36,597 bases of DNA. Origin: Pseudomonadota bacterium. Its GTDB lineage: Bacteria; Pseudomonadota; Gammaproteobacteria; Burkholderiales; JAJZQI01. Positions 1-9,770 of this stretch are shown in pieces. Each line of letters begins with the position of its first letter. Within the stretch, counting starts at the first letter, position 1. Below the pieces are notes generated by a model. That model was not told the DNA's origin. It ran no database searches and worked only from the letters and a program-made list of their open reading frames with translations. The translations under genes and the position numbers were made by a program. The stretch is from the NCBI GenBank assembly GCA_021847305.1, contig JAJZTZ010000010.1, positions 1 through 36,597 of the forward strand, read 5' to 3'.

Positions 1-1
1 G

Positions 2-526
2 CGCCTGCATCACCTGGAACGCATGGTGCAGGATATGCTTGGCTTCGTGCGGGGGCGGTCGGGCTTGTTGCGCGAGTCGGTTGAGCTTGCTGAACTGATG
101 GCGGACCTGAATCAGATCGTGCAGCCGCTGATGGTAGATCGGCAGATTGATTACCATATCGGTGCGCCGTCCGACCGGCTGGTGCTGCAGGTCGACCGCA
201 AAGCCCTGCTTGGCGCGCTGGTGAATGTGCTGGAAAATGCCATGCAGTTTTGCGGCAAACCGGGCCGGATCGAATTGCTGGTGCAAACCGATGCGGACAG
301 AATTTGCTGGCGAGTGAAGGACAATGGCGCTGGTTTGTCCGAGAGCGTCATGAACCGCCTGTTCGAGCCGTTTGTGACCACCCGCAGCGAGGGGACCGGT
401 CTGGGATTGGCGATTGTGCGTAATGTGGTCACGGCCCATGGTGGTCGAGTTTCTGCCAGCAATGCAGAAGATGGCGGCGCGCAGATTGAAATCTGTCTGC
501 CGCTTGGCGGAAGTCTTGAGGTGTAA
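2..526 (+). CDS. sensor histidine kinase, FleS/FlrB-like, C-terminal part (5' truncated by window)
   Basis: Frame open from window start: RLHHLERMVQDMLGF (HisKA-like) then HATPase motifs ENAMQFC, DNGAGLS, GTGLGLAIV; directly upstream of a sigma54 regulator and fliE. Confidence 0.85.
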   Translation, partial: RLHHLERMVQDMLGFVRGRSGLLRESVELAELMADLNQIVQPLMVDRQIDYHIGAPSDRLVLQVDRKALLGALVNVLENAMQFCGKPGRIELLVQTDADRICWRVKDNGAGLSESVMNRLFEPFVTTRSEGTGLGLAIVRNVVTAHGGRVSASNAEDGGAQIEICLPLGGSLEV

Positions 527-529
527 AGA

Positions 530-1870
530 GTGAGTTCATTGCCGGTATTGGTGGTAGAAGATGATGCGCCACTGCGCGAGGCGCTGTGTGACACGCTGCA
601 GTTGGCGGGGTATTCGGTCATTGCAGCGGCCGATGGGGGCGAGGCGCTAGGGCTGTTGCAGCAGCAGTCCGTCGGCATCATCGTCAGTGATGTGCAGATG
701 CAGCCCATGGACGGTTTGACCCTGCTACATCGGGTACGCGAACTGACGCCGCATATTCCGGTGCTGATGATGACGGCGTTCGGCGACATTGATCATGCGG
801 TAAAAGCCATGCAGGCAGGGGCGTGTCATTACCTGGCAAAGCCGTTTGAGCCGCAGCGGCTGCTGTCCGAAGTTGCCCGTTTCATGCTGACCGCCGGTAA
901 TGATGTGGCAGGTGAGGCGCTGACTGAAGATGCCAGAATGGCCGAAGTGCTCGGGCTGGCAAAGCGCGTTGCCCTATCCGATGCAACCGTGCTGATTACC
1001 GGAGAAAGCGGAACAGGCAAGGAAGTGCTGGCCCGCTATATTCACCGTCACAGTACACGCGCGGACAAGCCTTTTGTGGCAATCAACTGTGCCGCTATTC
1101 CTGAAGCGTTGCTGGAAGCCACATTATTCGGCCATGAAAAGGGCGCCTTTACCGGTGCCGCTCAGGCGCAGGCCGGCAAATTCGAGCAAGCGCAGCATGG
1201 GACCCTGTTGCTGGACGAGATTTCGGAAATGCCGTTGCTGCTGCAGACCAAACTGCTGCGGGTTTTGCAGGAGCGTGAGGTTGAGCGGGTAGGGGGGCGC
1301 GCTACTATTACTCTGGACATCAGGGTCGTTGCTACATCCAACCGGAACATGGCTGATGAAGTGGCAGCGGGTCGCTTCCGCGAGGACCTTTACTATCGGC
1401 TCAATGTTTTCCCTCTCGAACTGCCGCCACTGCGGTTGCGTCGGGCCGATATTCTGCCGCTTGCCGTTCAGTTTTTGCGCCGCTACGCTCAGAAAATGCA
1501 GCGTGGGACAATGGAACTGGCCGCCACGGCCGAACAGGCGCTGCTGCAGCATAGCTGGCCGGGAAATGTACGTGAGCTGGAAAATGTGATTCAGCGGGCG
1601 GTTATTCTTGCTCCGGCGAATACCATTGAGGTGGCGCATCTATTCTTGCCTTCAAGCGGGCAGGTGGAGGCGCCAAAGGTCGCGGCGCTGGCGCCAGAGC
1701 CGGCTACGGATATGAAATCGCTGGAGCGGCAGCATATTCTCGATGCGCTCAAGGCGGCCAATGGTGTGCGCAAGGTGGCGGCCGAAAGGTTGGGGATGAG
1801 TGAACGCACCTTGCGGCACAAATTACAGCAATACAAATCCGAGGGCTGGTTGCAGGAAGAGGGGAACTGA
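530..1870 (+). CDS. fleR: sigma54-dependent response regulator, FleR/FlrC-like
   Basis: REC domain (VVEDDAPLRE...), AAA+ with GESGTGKE and GAFTGA motifs, C-terminal Fis-type HTH; GTG start. Confidence 0.9.
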   Translation: MSSLPVLVVEDDAPLREALCDTLQLAGYSVIAAADGGEALGLLQQQSVGIIVSDVQMQPMDGLTLLHRVRELTPHIPVLMMTAFGDIDHAVKAMQAGACHYLAKPFEPQRLLSEVARFMLTAGNDVAGEALTEDARMAEVLGLAKRVALSDATVLITGESGTGKEVLARYIHRHSTRADKPFVAINCAAIPEALLEATLFGHEKGAFTGAAQAQAGKFEQAQHGTLLLDEISEMPLLLQTKLLRVLQEREVERVGGRATITLDIRVVATSNRNMADEVAAGRFREDLYYRLNVFPLELPPLRLRRADILPLAVQFLRRYAQKMQRGTMELAATAEQALLQHSWPGNVRELENVIQRAVILAPANTIEVAHLFLPSSGQVEAPKVAALAPEPATDMKSLERQHILDALKAANGVRKVAAERLGMSERTLRHKLQQYKSEGWLQEEGN

Positions 1871-1929
1871 GGTCTTTGCAGTGCGACCGCCGAGAAAATC
1901 AGCCCCCTCGCAACAGCCCCTTCAACAGC

Positions 1930-1959
1930 TTGGTGTTGCAGAAACAAGTCGGCTATAAT
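1930..1959 (+). promoter_or_regulatory. candidate sigma70-type promoter upstream of fliE
   Basis: TTGGTG (1930-1935) N18 TATAAT (1954-1959). Confidence 0.4.
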
Positions 1960-2032
1960 TGACCGGAATACGGTTGTGGTCGGCGCACAAAAAGGCGCGT
2001 CGCAAAGGCACGCTGTGCAGCGGGAGAGGCGT

Positions 2033-2362
2033 ATGGATACACAGGGTATTGATCAGTTACTGGCGCAAATGCGAACCGCGGCCGCGATGGCGGCTGGCGA
2101 AAAGCCGTCTTCTGCCGCTGCGGCGACCGGAGCGGATGCGCCTGATTTTGCTGCAATCCTGAAGGGGTCTCTCGACCAGGTGAATGCGCAGCAGCAGCAG
2201 GCGGATTCGATGGCCAAACAATACGAACTGGGCAATCCCGATGTGCCGCTGCACGAAGTCATGATGTCATTGCAAAAAGCGAACCTGAGTTTCCAGACCA
2301 TGGTACAGGTGCGCAATCGTCTGGTGACGGCTTATCAGGAAGTGATGAATATGCCTGTGTAA
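2033..2362 (+). CDS. fliE: flagellar hook-basal body protein FliE
   Basis: MDTQGIDQLLAQMR...; C-terminal VPLHEVMMSLQKANLSFQTMVQVRNRLVTAYQEVMNMPV typical of FliE; RBS GGGAGAG. Confidence 0.95.
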   Translation: MDTQGIDQLLAQMRTAAAMAAGEKPSSAAAATGADAPDFAAILKGSLDQVNAQQQQADSMAKQYELGNPDVPLHEVMMSLQKANLSFQTMVQVRNRLVTAYQEVMNMPV

Positions 2363-2550
2363 GGCAGGTGCTCGCTGTCCCGCGCTGAAATTATAATTAC
2401 AACGATTTAGGAAAGCCTGAAAGACGTGTCAGATTCAGGATGGGGTTGGAGTGGTCATTTTTTTTTCGGACACGAAGGTGCGCCCGGCGTGAGGCCAGGT
2501 ATCAGGAGCGTTAGCGCTATTCTTCAGGTCGCTGGCTTGGTGAGGTTCTG

Positions 2551-4188
2551 ATGGCGCTTGCACCACAGGATATTCTCAATCGATTGAGAGCCAACCTTTC
2601 CCGGATGGGGAACGGCCAGAAGGTTGCGCTCATGCTCGGCGCGGCCGCCTCGATCGCCATTATTGCTGCGCTCTGGATGTGGGCCAAGACACCAGATTAC
2701 CGGGTGCTTTACAGCAATCTGTCGGAAAAAGATGGCGGCGATATCATCACGTCGCTGCAGCAGCAGAATATTCCCTACAAGATTGAAGGCGGCGGTGCCG
2801 TCATTTTGGTGCCTTCCTCGCAGGTGTACGACCTGCGCTTTAAAATGGCTGCTCAGGGGTTGCCCAAGGGGGGCAATGTAGGTTTTGAGTCGCTGCAGAA
2901 TCAGAAACTCGGTGTCAGTCAGTTCCTCGAACAGGTCAATTACCAGCGCGCGCTGGAGGGCGAACTGGCCCGCACGATCGAATCGCTTTCGGCGGTTGAT
3001 GGTGCGCGTGTGCATCTGGCGATCCCCCGCCCCAGCGTGTTTGTGCGCGAACAGGAAAAACCGAGCGCGTCCATCGTGCTGTCGCTGCGCGCGGGCCGGG
3101 TGCTCGATCCGGGGCAGGTTAACGGCATCATTCACTTGGTGGCGGCGGCCGTACCCGATTTGCCTGCCTCCAACGTTACGGTGCTGGACCAGACCGGTGC
3201 CATGCTCAGTCGCAATACCGATTCGTACACCCAGGACGGGCTGAATCCGACGCAGCTGGAATACCGTCATGCGGTAGAGCAGAGCTATATCAAGCGCATC
3301 ACCGGTATTCTTGAGCCCATTGTCGGGCCCGGTAACGTCAAGGCCCAGGTGTCTGCTGATCTGGATTATGCCCAGTCAGAGCAGACTTCCGAGATTTACA
3401 AGCCGAATCCGACTCCTGCCGACAGCGCGGTACGCAGTCAGCAAACCATTGAGACCATCAGCGGTAGCGGCACTAATCCGTCGGGTGTGCCCGGCGCTCT
3501 GTCGAACCAGCCGCCGGGTGCGGCCACGGCGCCCATCACGGCTCCTGCGGGCGGGCAGCAGCCGGCAGCCGGCAGCACCGCGCCGGCTAGCAATATCCAC
3601 AAGGAAACCACGATCAACTATGAAGTTGATAAAACCATCCGTCACACCAAGTTGCCGGTCGGCGCTGTCAAGCGTCTGTCTGTGGCGGTTGTGGTCAACT
3701 TCAGGCAGATTCCCGATAAAGATGGCAAAACCACCTCCAAGCCCCTGTCCCCGGCTGAGCTGGATCAGGTGAGCAATCTGGTGCGCGAGGCCATGGGGTT
3801 TGATCCGTCACGCGGGGATTCGGTCAAGGTGGTCAATGCTTCCTTTGCACCGCCGGAGGCCGCGCCGGATGTGCCGATCTGGAAGGATCCGGACAATGTC
3901 TCGTTTGCCAAGGATCTGGTCAAGAACCTGCTGATTGCCGGGGTGATCCTGTATGTCGTATTTGGCGTGTTGCGTCCCATGCTGCGTACCCTGATGACGC
4001 CTCCGCCCCGTCCTGAGCCGGAAGAAGAGCAAGCGGAGGATATGGTTCATCTGGGCGGTGGCGGCGCTGAAGGCGGTTTGCCGCGCCACGTGAGCTATGA
4101 CGACAATCTGCGTATTGCCAAGGAACTGGCGAAGGAAGATCCTGTCATTGTGGCCAATGTGGTCAAAGAATGGGTGGGGCAGGAATAA
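2551..4188 (+). CDS. fliF: flagellar M-ring protein FliF
   Basis: 545 aa; DYRVLYSNLSEKDGGDI, SVFVREQEKPSASIVL, C-terminal TM; between fliE and fliG. Confidence 0.97.
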   Translation: MALAPQDILNRLRANLSRMGNGQKVALMLGAAASIAIIAALWMWAKTPDYRVLYSNLSEKDGGDIITSLQQQNIPYKIEGGGAVILVPSSQVYDLRFKMAAQGLPKGGNVGFESLQNQKLGVSQFLEQVNYQRALEGELARTIESLSAVDGARVHLAIPRPSVFVREQEKPSASIVLSLRAGRVLDPGQVNGIIHLVAAAVPDLPASNVTVLDQTGAMLSRNTDSYTQDGLNPTQLEYRHAVEQSYIKRITGILEPIVGPGNVKAQVSADLDYAQSEQTSEIYKPNPTPADSAVRSQQTIETISGSGTNPSGVPGALSNQPPGAATAPITAPAGGQQPAAGSTAPASNIHKETTINYEVDKTIRHTKLPVGAVKRLSVAVVVNFRQIPDKDGKTTSKPLSPAELDQVSNLVREAMGFDPSRGDSVKVVNASFAPPEAAPDVPIWKDPDNVSFAKDLVKNLLIAGVILYVVFGVLRPMLRTLMTPPPRPEPEEEQAEDMVHLGGGGAEGGLPRHVSYDDNLRIAKELAKEDPVIVANVVKEWVGQE

Positions 4189-5186
4189 TGCCGGACGGCC
4201 TGACTAAAAGCGCTATCCTGTTGCTGTCGCTGGGGGAAGACGAGGCAGCCGAGGTATTCAAGTACCTGTCGCCCAAGGAAGCGCAGAAGCTGGGTATGGC
4301 GATGGCGGCGCTCAGTAATGTTTCGCGTGAGGAAATTTCCGGCGTGTTGTCGGAGTTCCGTCACAAGGCCGCGGAAAAAACCTCGCTCGGCAGTTCGTCT
4401 GACGAGTATATCCGCTCGGTATTGACCAAGGCGCTGGGCAACGACAAGGCGGCCAACCTGATCGAGCGGATTCTGCACGGCGGCGACACCAGCGGGATCG
4501 AAAGTCTCAAGTGGATGGACGCAGCCTCGGTTGCAGAACTTATCCGTAACGAGCACCCGCAGATCATTGCCACGATCCTCGTGCATCTCGATCGCGATCA
4601 GGCCAGCGACATCATCAAATATTTCCCCGAGCGCTTGCGTACCGACGTGATTCTGCGTATTTCCACGCTGGAGGGCATTCAGCCGGCGGCCTTGCGCGAG
4701 CTCAATGATGTGCTCACCAAGGTGCTGGCCGGCGGCGACAAGATCAAGAAATCCGCCATGGGTGGTGTGCGCGCTGCGGCCGAGATTCTCAACTTTTTCG
4801 GTTCGCAGGATGAGGCGGCTGTGATCGCCGGAGTGCGCGATTTTGATCCCGATCTGGCGCAGAAGATTCAGGATGAGATGTTCGTCTTCGACAACCTGCT
4901 TGATCTGGATGACCGCGCTATCCAGCTGTTGCTGCGTGAAGTCCAGTCCGATTCGCTGATCGTTGCCATGAAAGGCACTCAGTCCGAATTGCGGGAAAAA
5001 ATCTTCAAGAACATGTCCCAGCGCGCCGCTGAAATGTTGCGCGATGACCTGGAAGCCAAAGGCCCGGTGCGTTTGTCTGAAGTCGAGGCAGAACAGAAAG
5101 AAATCCTCAAGATCGTACGGCGCCTGGCTGAAGAGGGGCAGATTGTCCTAGGCGGCAAGGGTGGAGAGGAAAGCCTTGTCGAATAG
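4188..5186 (+). CDS. fliG: flagellar motor switch protein FliG
   Basis: MPDGLTKSAILLLSLGEDEAAEVFKYLSPKE; EHPQIIATILVHLD; ATG overlaps fliF stop. Confidence 0.97.
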   Translation: MPDGLTKSAILLLSLGEDEAAEVFKYLSPKEAQKLGMAMAALSNVSREEISGVLSEFRHKAAEKTSLGSSSDEYIRSVLTKALGNDKAANLIERILHGGDTSGIESLKWMDAASVAELIRNEHPQIIATILVHLDRDQASDIIKYFPERLRTDVILRISTLEGIQPAALRELNDVLTKVLAGGDKIKKSAMGGVRAAAEILNFFGSQDEAAVIAGVRDFDPDLAQKIQDEMFVFDNLLDLDDRAIQLLLREVQSDSLIVAMKGTQSELREKIFKNMSQRAAEMLRDDLEAKGPVRLSEVEAEQKEILKIVRRLAEEGQIVLGGKGGEESLVE

Positions 5187-5820
5187 GGTTATTCCCAAAG
5201 AGCAACTCACCGCTTACCAACGGTGGGAATTGGGTTCCTTTACTGAAGGGGACGCGCCTCAGGAGCAGGGCGCCCTTGAGCCGGAAACCGAGTCGCCGCC
5301 TGTTGCCTTGCCCACCGCCGAGGAAGTGGAGGCCATTCACCAGCAGGCAAGGGATGAGGGCTACCAGGCCGGCTACGCTGAAGGGCATCAGGCCGGTGCA
5401 GAAGAAAGTCAGCGTTTGCATGACTTGTTGCAATCCGTTTCAGCCGAGTTGGCACAACTGCAGCAGCGTCTGGCGCAAGACGTGCTGACATTGTCACTGG
5501 ACCTGGCCGCCCACATGGTGCGTCAGGCGATCAAAGTGCATCCCGAACTGGTGTTGAATGTCGTGCGCGAAGCGCTTGAAACAATGGGCCACGCAACCCA
5601 GCCGTTCAAAATTCTGCTCAATCCGGCCGACGCCGATCTGGTACGGGCAACCTTGGCGGAAGAGTTGCCTCATGCCAGTTACGTGATTCTTGAGGACGCT
5701 GAAGTGGGAGCGGGCGGCTGCCGTATCGAAAGTACCCAGGGCGATATCGATGCCACTCTCCAGACAGCCTGGAAGCAGGCCCTCACAGCGCTTGGGCGCG
5801 ACGGTGACTGGCTGGAATGA
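5176..5820 (+). CDS. fliH: flagellar assembly protein FliH
   Basis: SNRVIPKEQLTAYQRWEL..., DEGYQAGYAEGHQAG; likely TTG start at 5176 with GGAGAGGA RBS; position between fliG and fliI. Confidence 0.88.
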   Translation: MSNRVIPKEQLTAYQRWELGSFTEGDAPQEQGALEPETESPPVALPTAEEVEAIHQQARDEGYQAGYAEGHQAGAEESQRLHDLLQSVSAELAQLQQRLAQDVLTLSLDLAAHMVRQAIKVHPELVLNVVREALETMGHATQPFKILLNPADADLVRATLAEELPHASYVILEDAEVGAGGCRIESTQGDIDATLQTAWKQALTALGRDGDWLE

Positions 5821-5823
5821 TGT

Positions 5824-7221
5824 ATGTCAGCCTTTCTCGGTGATATCACCACATTCCTGCATAACTGTTCCGAAGCCGTATCCGTTGCTCCACGACAGGC
5901 CAGCTGTGGCAGACTGACGCGCGTTGCCGGACTGGTGATGGAGGCCGTCGGTCTGCGTCTGGCGGTGGGCAGTGGCTGCCTGGTGTACTTGCCGGATGGT
6001 CACGCAGTCGAGGCTGAGGTGGTGGGCTTCTCCGGCGATAAACTGTTTTTGATGCCGTCGACCGATGTCTATGGCCTGACTCCGGGGGCGCGGGTGGTTG
6101 CTGCCGAGGCACCGGCCCTGTTTCCGCCCGTTGTGGGTGGGGGAATCGTCTCGCGCAAACGCATGAGTGACAAGGCCAAGCAGATCCCGGTTGGCGATGC
6201 CTTACTGGGGCGGGTAATTGATGGTGCCGGACGGCCGCTCGATGGCAAGCCGTTGCCGCCTTTGCCCGATAAGACACCGTTGCAGAGCCGTCCTTTCAAT
6301 CCGCTGGAACGGGTGCCCGTGCGTGATGTGCTGGATGTGGGTGTCAAAGCGATCAATGCGCTGCTGACAGTCGGGCGCGGACAGCGCATGGGGTTGTTCG
6401 CCGGTAGCGGCGTGGGCAAAAGCGTTTTGCTCGGCATGATGGCTCGTTATACCACGGCTGATGTGGTGGTGGTCGGGCTGATCGGCGAGCGTGGCCGCGA
6501 GGTAAAGGATTTTATCGAGAATATTCTCGGCGAAGAGGGATTGACCCGAGCGGTGGTGGTTGCCGCCCCGGCTGATACGCCGCCGCTGCTGCGCCTGCAT
6601 GGCGCATCCTATGCGACGGCCATAGCCGAGTACTTTCGCGATCGCGGCCTGAATGTGTTGCTGATCATGGATTCGCTGACCCGTTACGCAATGGCGCAAC
6701 GGGAAATCGCCCTGGCGATCGGCGAGCCCCCTGCAACCAAGGGCTATCCGCCTTCCGTATTTGCCAAGCTGCCGCAACTGGTTGAGCGGGCCGGTAACGG
6801 GCGCGAGGCGGGGGGCTCCATCACCGCTTTCTACACGGTTTTGACCGAGGGCGATGACCTGCAGGACCCGATTGCCGACAGTGCGCGCGCCATTCTTGAT
6901 GGCCACATCGTGCTGTCGCGTTTCCTGGCGGATCAGGGCCATTATCCGGCAATCGACATCGAGGCCTCCATCAGTCGGGTGATGACTGATCTGGTTACAC
7001 CGGATCAACTTGGGCAGATCCGGCGCTTCAAGCAGCTTTACTCGCGTTATCAGCGCAGCCGCGACCTGATCGCCGTGGGTGCCTATCAGCGTGGTAATGA
7101 CCCGATACTGGATGAGGCGGTGAGCCGTTATCCGCAACTGGAAGCATTTCTGACCCAGAACATGATGGAACGCTCGACATACGCAGAAAGCCGCAACATG
7201 CTTTCCATCGTGTTGCAATAA
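5824..7221 (+). CDS. fliI: flagellum-specific ATPase FliI
   Basis: Walker [40 protein letters not shown]. Confidence 0.97.
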   Translation: MSAFLGDITTFLHNCSEAVSVAPRQASCGRLTRVAGLVMEAVGLRLAVGSGCLVYLPDGHAVEAEVVGFSGDKLFLMPSTDVYGLTPGARVVAAEAPALFPPVVGGGIVSRKRMSDKAKQIPVGDALLGRVIDGAGRPLDGKPLPPLPDKTPLQSRPFNPLERVPVRDVLDVGVKAINALLTVGRGQRMGLFAGSGVGKSVLLGMMARYTTADVVVVGLIGERGREVKDFIENILGEEGLTRAVVVAAPADTPPLLRLHGASYATAIAEYFRDRGLNVLLIMDSLTRYAMAQREIALAIGEPPATKGYPPSVFAKLPQLVERAGNGREAGGSITAFYTVLTEGDDLQDPIADSARAILDGHIVLSRFLADQGHYPAIDIEASISRVMTDLVTPDQLGQIRRFKQLYSRYQRSRDLIAVGAYQRGNDPILDEAVSRYPQLEAFLTQNMMERSTYAESRNMLSIVLQ

Positions 7222-7298
7222 TGGCGGCCCGGGACTTGCACGCCTGAGGGCGGGCAACTATTCTCGGATTACATCGCATATCAGCAAGAGAATCTCAG

Positions 7299-7751
7299 AT
7301 GGCGCAGCAGTTTCCCTTACAGGTGTTGTATGACCTGGCCAGCAGCAAGCTGGAAGAGGAGGCGCGTACCCTGATGGAGCTCAAGGCGCAGTGGCAGCAG
7401 GCCGAGGGCAAACTGCGGCAGTTGCAGGGCTATGAGGAAGAATATCGGACGCGGCTGCATCATTCGGCGCAGGGAGGATTTTCCGTATCCTTGCTGCGTG
7501 ATTACCAGACCTTTCTGGCGAAACTTGCTTCGGCTGTACAGTTGCAGGAGAGCGAGGTCGAGCGTTGCAAGTTGCGCTGGCAGGATCAGTATGGGGTGTG
7601 GCAGGCGGCAGACCGTCAGCTGCAAGCCTATACCGTGCTGCAAACCCGCTTCCAGCAGGAGCGTAATGCGCGGGAAAACCGGCTGGAACAGAAGGAGCTT
7701 GATGAGTGGGCGCGCAAGTTCTTTTATCAGCATCAGCAGAAAGATCATTAG
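7299..7751 (+). CDS. fliJ: flagellar export protein FliJ
   Basis: 150-aa coiled-coil, QFPLQVLYDLASSKLEEEAR, position after fliI. Confidence 0.88.
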   Translation: MAQQFPLQVLYDLASSKLEEEARTLMELKAQWQQAEGKLRQLQGYEEEYRTRLHHSAQGGFSVSLLRDYQTFLAKLASAVQLQESEVERCKLRWQDQYGVWQAADRQLQAYTVLQTRFQQERNARENRLEQKELDEWARKFFYQHQQKDH

Positions 7752-7825
7752 AGCAGCGACGTCACCCGTGGGGTCTGGCATGAGTCTTGCTGTAATCCTT
7801 GCAATGATTCGCTAGGAGGTTATCT

Positions 7826-8947
7826 ATGGCAGGCAAAATTCCCGCTGTTGTAGCCACCCCTGCTGCCGGTGCCGGTAGCATTCAGGTGGTTTCCACGGTT
7901 TCGGCCGGGCAGTCCGCGGCTGGAGCGGACGGACAGGCCATGTCATTCAAGGATGCTTTGTCGCAGGGGGTGGCTGATCTCAAGCTGGCCGGACTGGGGC
8001 AGCTGGCTCTTGCTGCGGGTGATAAAAATGCCGGGCAGGGGCGAAAAATGTCAGATAGCGAGGGTCAAGTGCTTGATCCTGCAGCCGATGCTGCGGCGCT
8101 TGCCGGGGCGGCGGCACTTCAGGCGGTGCCGTTGTTGCAGCAGCAGATTGTGCCGAATTCCGGGCAAGCAGGCTCGGCAATGGCCTCGTCGGACGGCAAA
8201 TCCATCGCGGCGCTGTCGCTTGCTTCAAGCACAACCTTGTCCGGCAGTGGGGCGGGTGTTAAGGCTCTGGATAAAGATGCGCTTTCAGTGGCTGCGGGCG
8301 CTATCGCGGCTGACGGTAAACTGGCTGACGGGCAAGGGGCGGTTGCGGCAAAATTTGCCGTATTGCATGACGGCGCGCAGGCGATTTTGCCGGCTAATCC
8401 GGCTGATCAGGCGGCTGCCCAGGGTGTTTCGATGCATGCCGGTGCGGTTGGGGTGAGTGGTAATTCGGCGGCGTTGCAGTCGCCTGCTCAGGTTAATCTT
8501 CCTGTTGCGCAGATTCCACAGCATGTACAGGCGCAGGGCTGGGATGCCGCACTGGGCCAGCGGGTTATCTGGATGGCGGGGCAACAGCACCAGGTGGCGC
8601 AGTTGCAACTGAATCCCCCCAATCTTGGGCCACTGGAAGTGCAGTTGAATATTCACAAAGGTGAAGCCAGTGCGGTTTTCCTGTCTGCTCACGCGCCTGT
8701 GCGCGAGGCAATTGAGAATGCTTTGCCGAAACTAAGGGAAATGCTGGCCGATAGCGGCATTAACCTGGCGAATGTGAATGTCAGCTCTCAGGACCCGCGG
8801 CGCGATCCGTCCGCCTTTTCCGGTGGACAGTTCGCTTCCGGTTATAGTCGCGGCGAGTCTGCGGATGACGCTGATCAGACTGCTTCGGTTGCGCCGACAA
8901 GCATGCGTCGCAGTTGGAGCAATGGTATGGTGGATACTTTTGTGTAA
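7826..8947 (+). CDS. fliK: flagellar hook-length control protein FliK
   Basis: Ala/Gln-rich N-terminus, C-terminal QLQLNPPNLGPLEVQLNIHKGEASAVFLSAHAPVREAIENALPKLREMLADSGI. Confidence 0.93.
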   Translation: MAGKIPAVVATPAAGAGSIQVVSTVSAGQSAAGADGQAMSFKDALSQGVADLKLAGLGQLALAAGDKNAGQGRKMSDSEGQVLDPAADAAALAGAAALQAVPLLQQQIVPNSGQAGSAMASSDGKSIAALSLASSTTLSGSGAGVKALDKDALSVAAGAIAADGKLADGQGAVAAKFAVLHDGAQAILPANPADQAAAQGVSMHAGAVGVSGNSAALQSPAQVNLPVAQIPQHVQAQGWDAALGQRVIWMAGQQHQVAQLQLNPPNLGPLEVQLNIHKGEASAVFLSAHAPVREAIENALPKLREMLADSGINLANVNVSSQDPRRDPSAFSGGQFASGYSRGESADDADQTASVAPTSMRRSWSNGMVDTFV

Positions 8948-9015
8948 TGCGGCGGCTGGCGTGAGGCCGGCTATTGCCGGTCAGGCTGGTCCGGTGGGTA
9001 GGTAAAGCTGGCCCG

Positions 9016-9057
9016 AAATTGAAAAACGCCCTTTGTTGGGCGTTTTTCAATTTTTTC
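9016..9057 (+). terminator. intrinsic terminator after fliK
   Basis: 16-bp perfect stem AAATTGAAAAACGCCC-TTTGTT-GGGCGTTTTTCAATTT followed by T-rich run. Confidence 0.9.
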
Positions 9058-9239
9058 GCCGTTCCGGCGGGTTGAAATTGTGATTGTCTCCTGGAAAGGA
9101 AAGTCTTTATTTTTTCACTCATTAACTCTGAATATGAGTAAACCACATAAACACTTTACTCAAAATGCTTGTTTTATAGTTTTTTTTGAGTTATAAACAA
9201 TTCAAAGATTAAGCTGGTCCGAATTGTAAGGGGGGGGGT

Positions 9240-9758
9240 ATGGCCAAAAAAGCCGCGGAGGCTGTCGCAGATGATGCGACAGAGGGCAAGAAAAAGGGTG
9301 GGCTGAAAAAGATAATCATAATTTCACTGATTCTTGTGCTGGTCATTGCTCTGGGGGTGGTCGCTGCGTTTATCCTGCATGCCCGCAATTCTGCAGATAA
9401 CCCGGGCGGCAAGGATGCGCATGCCGAAGAAGCCAAGCATGACGAAAAGCCTCCTGTGTATGAAAAGCTGGAGGTATTTACCGTCAATCTCAGCGGCGGT
9501 GGCAACTATCTGCAGACCGAAATTGCGCTCAAAGTGGCGGACGCAGGTGTGAGCGAACAGATCAAGCAGCGCATGCCGGAAATCCGCAATGCCATTATCG
9601 AGCTGTTGTCGAGCAAAACTCAGGCAGACCTGTCGACGGTCCAGGGTAAGCAGAAGCTGGCCGATCAGATTCAGTTGCAGGTCAATTCATTGCTGGAAGT
9701 AAAGACGGCAGAAGAGGGTGTGAGCAGGGTTTTGTTTAGCACCTTCATTATTCAGTAA
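9240..9758 (+). CDS. fliL: flagellar basal body-associated protein FliL
   Basis: N-terminal TM (KKIIIISLILVLVIALGVVAAF), VYEKLEVFTVNLSGGGNYLQTEIALKV; followed by fliM. Confidence 0.93.
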   Translation: MAKKAAEAVADDATEGKKKGGLKKIIIISLILVLVIALGVVAAFILHARNSADNPGGKDAHAEEAKHDEKPPVYEKLEVFTVNLSGGGNYLQTEIALKVADAGVSEQIKQRMPEIRNAIIELLSSKTQADLSTVQGKQKLADQIQLQVNSLLEVKTAEEGVSRVLFSTFIIQ

Positions 9759-9770
9759 ATCAGGTGAACC

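Noticed and set aside
6202-7257. 351-aa minus-strand ORF opposite fliI
   Set aside because: Antisense shadow in GC-rich conserved coding sequence; no domain motifs.
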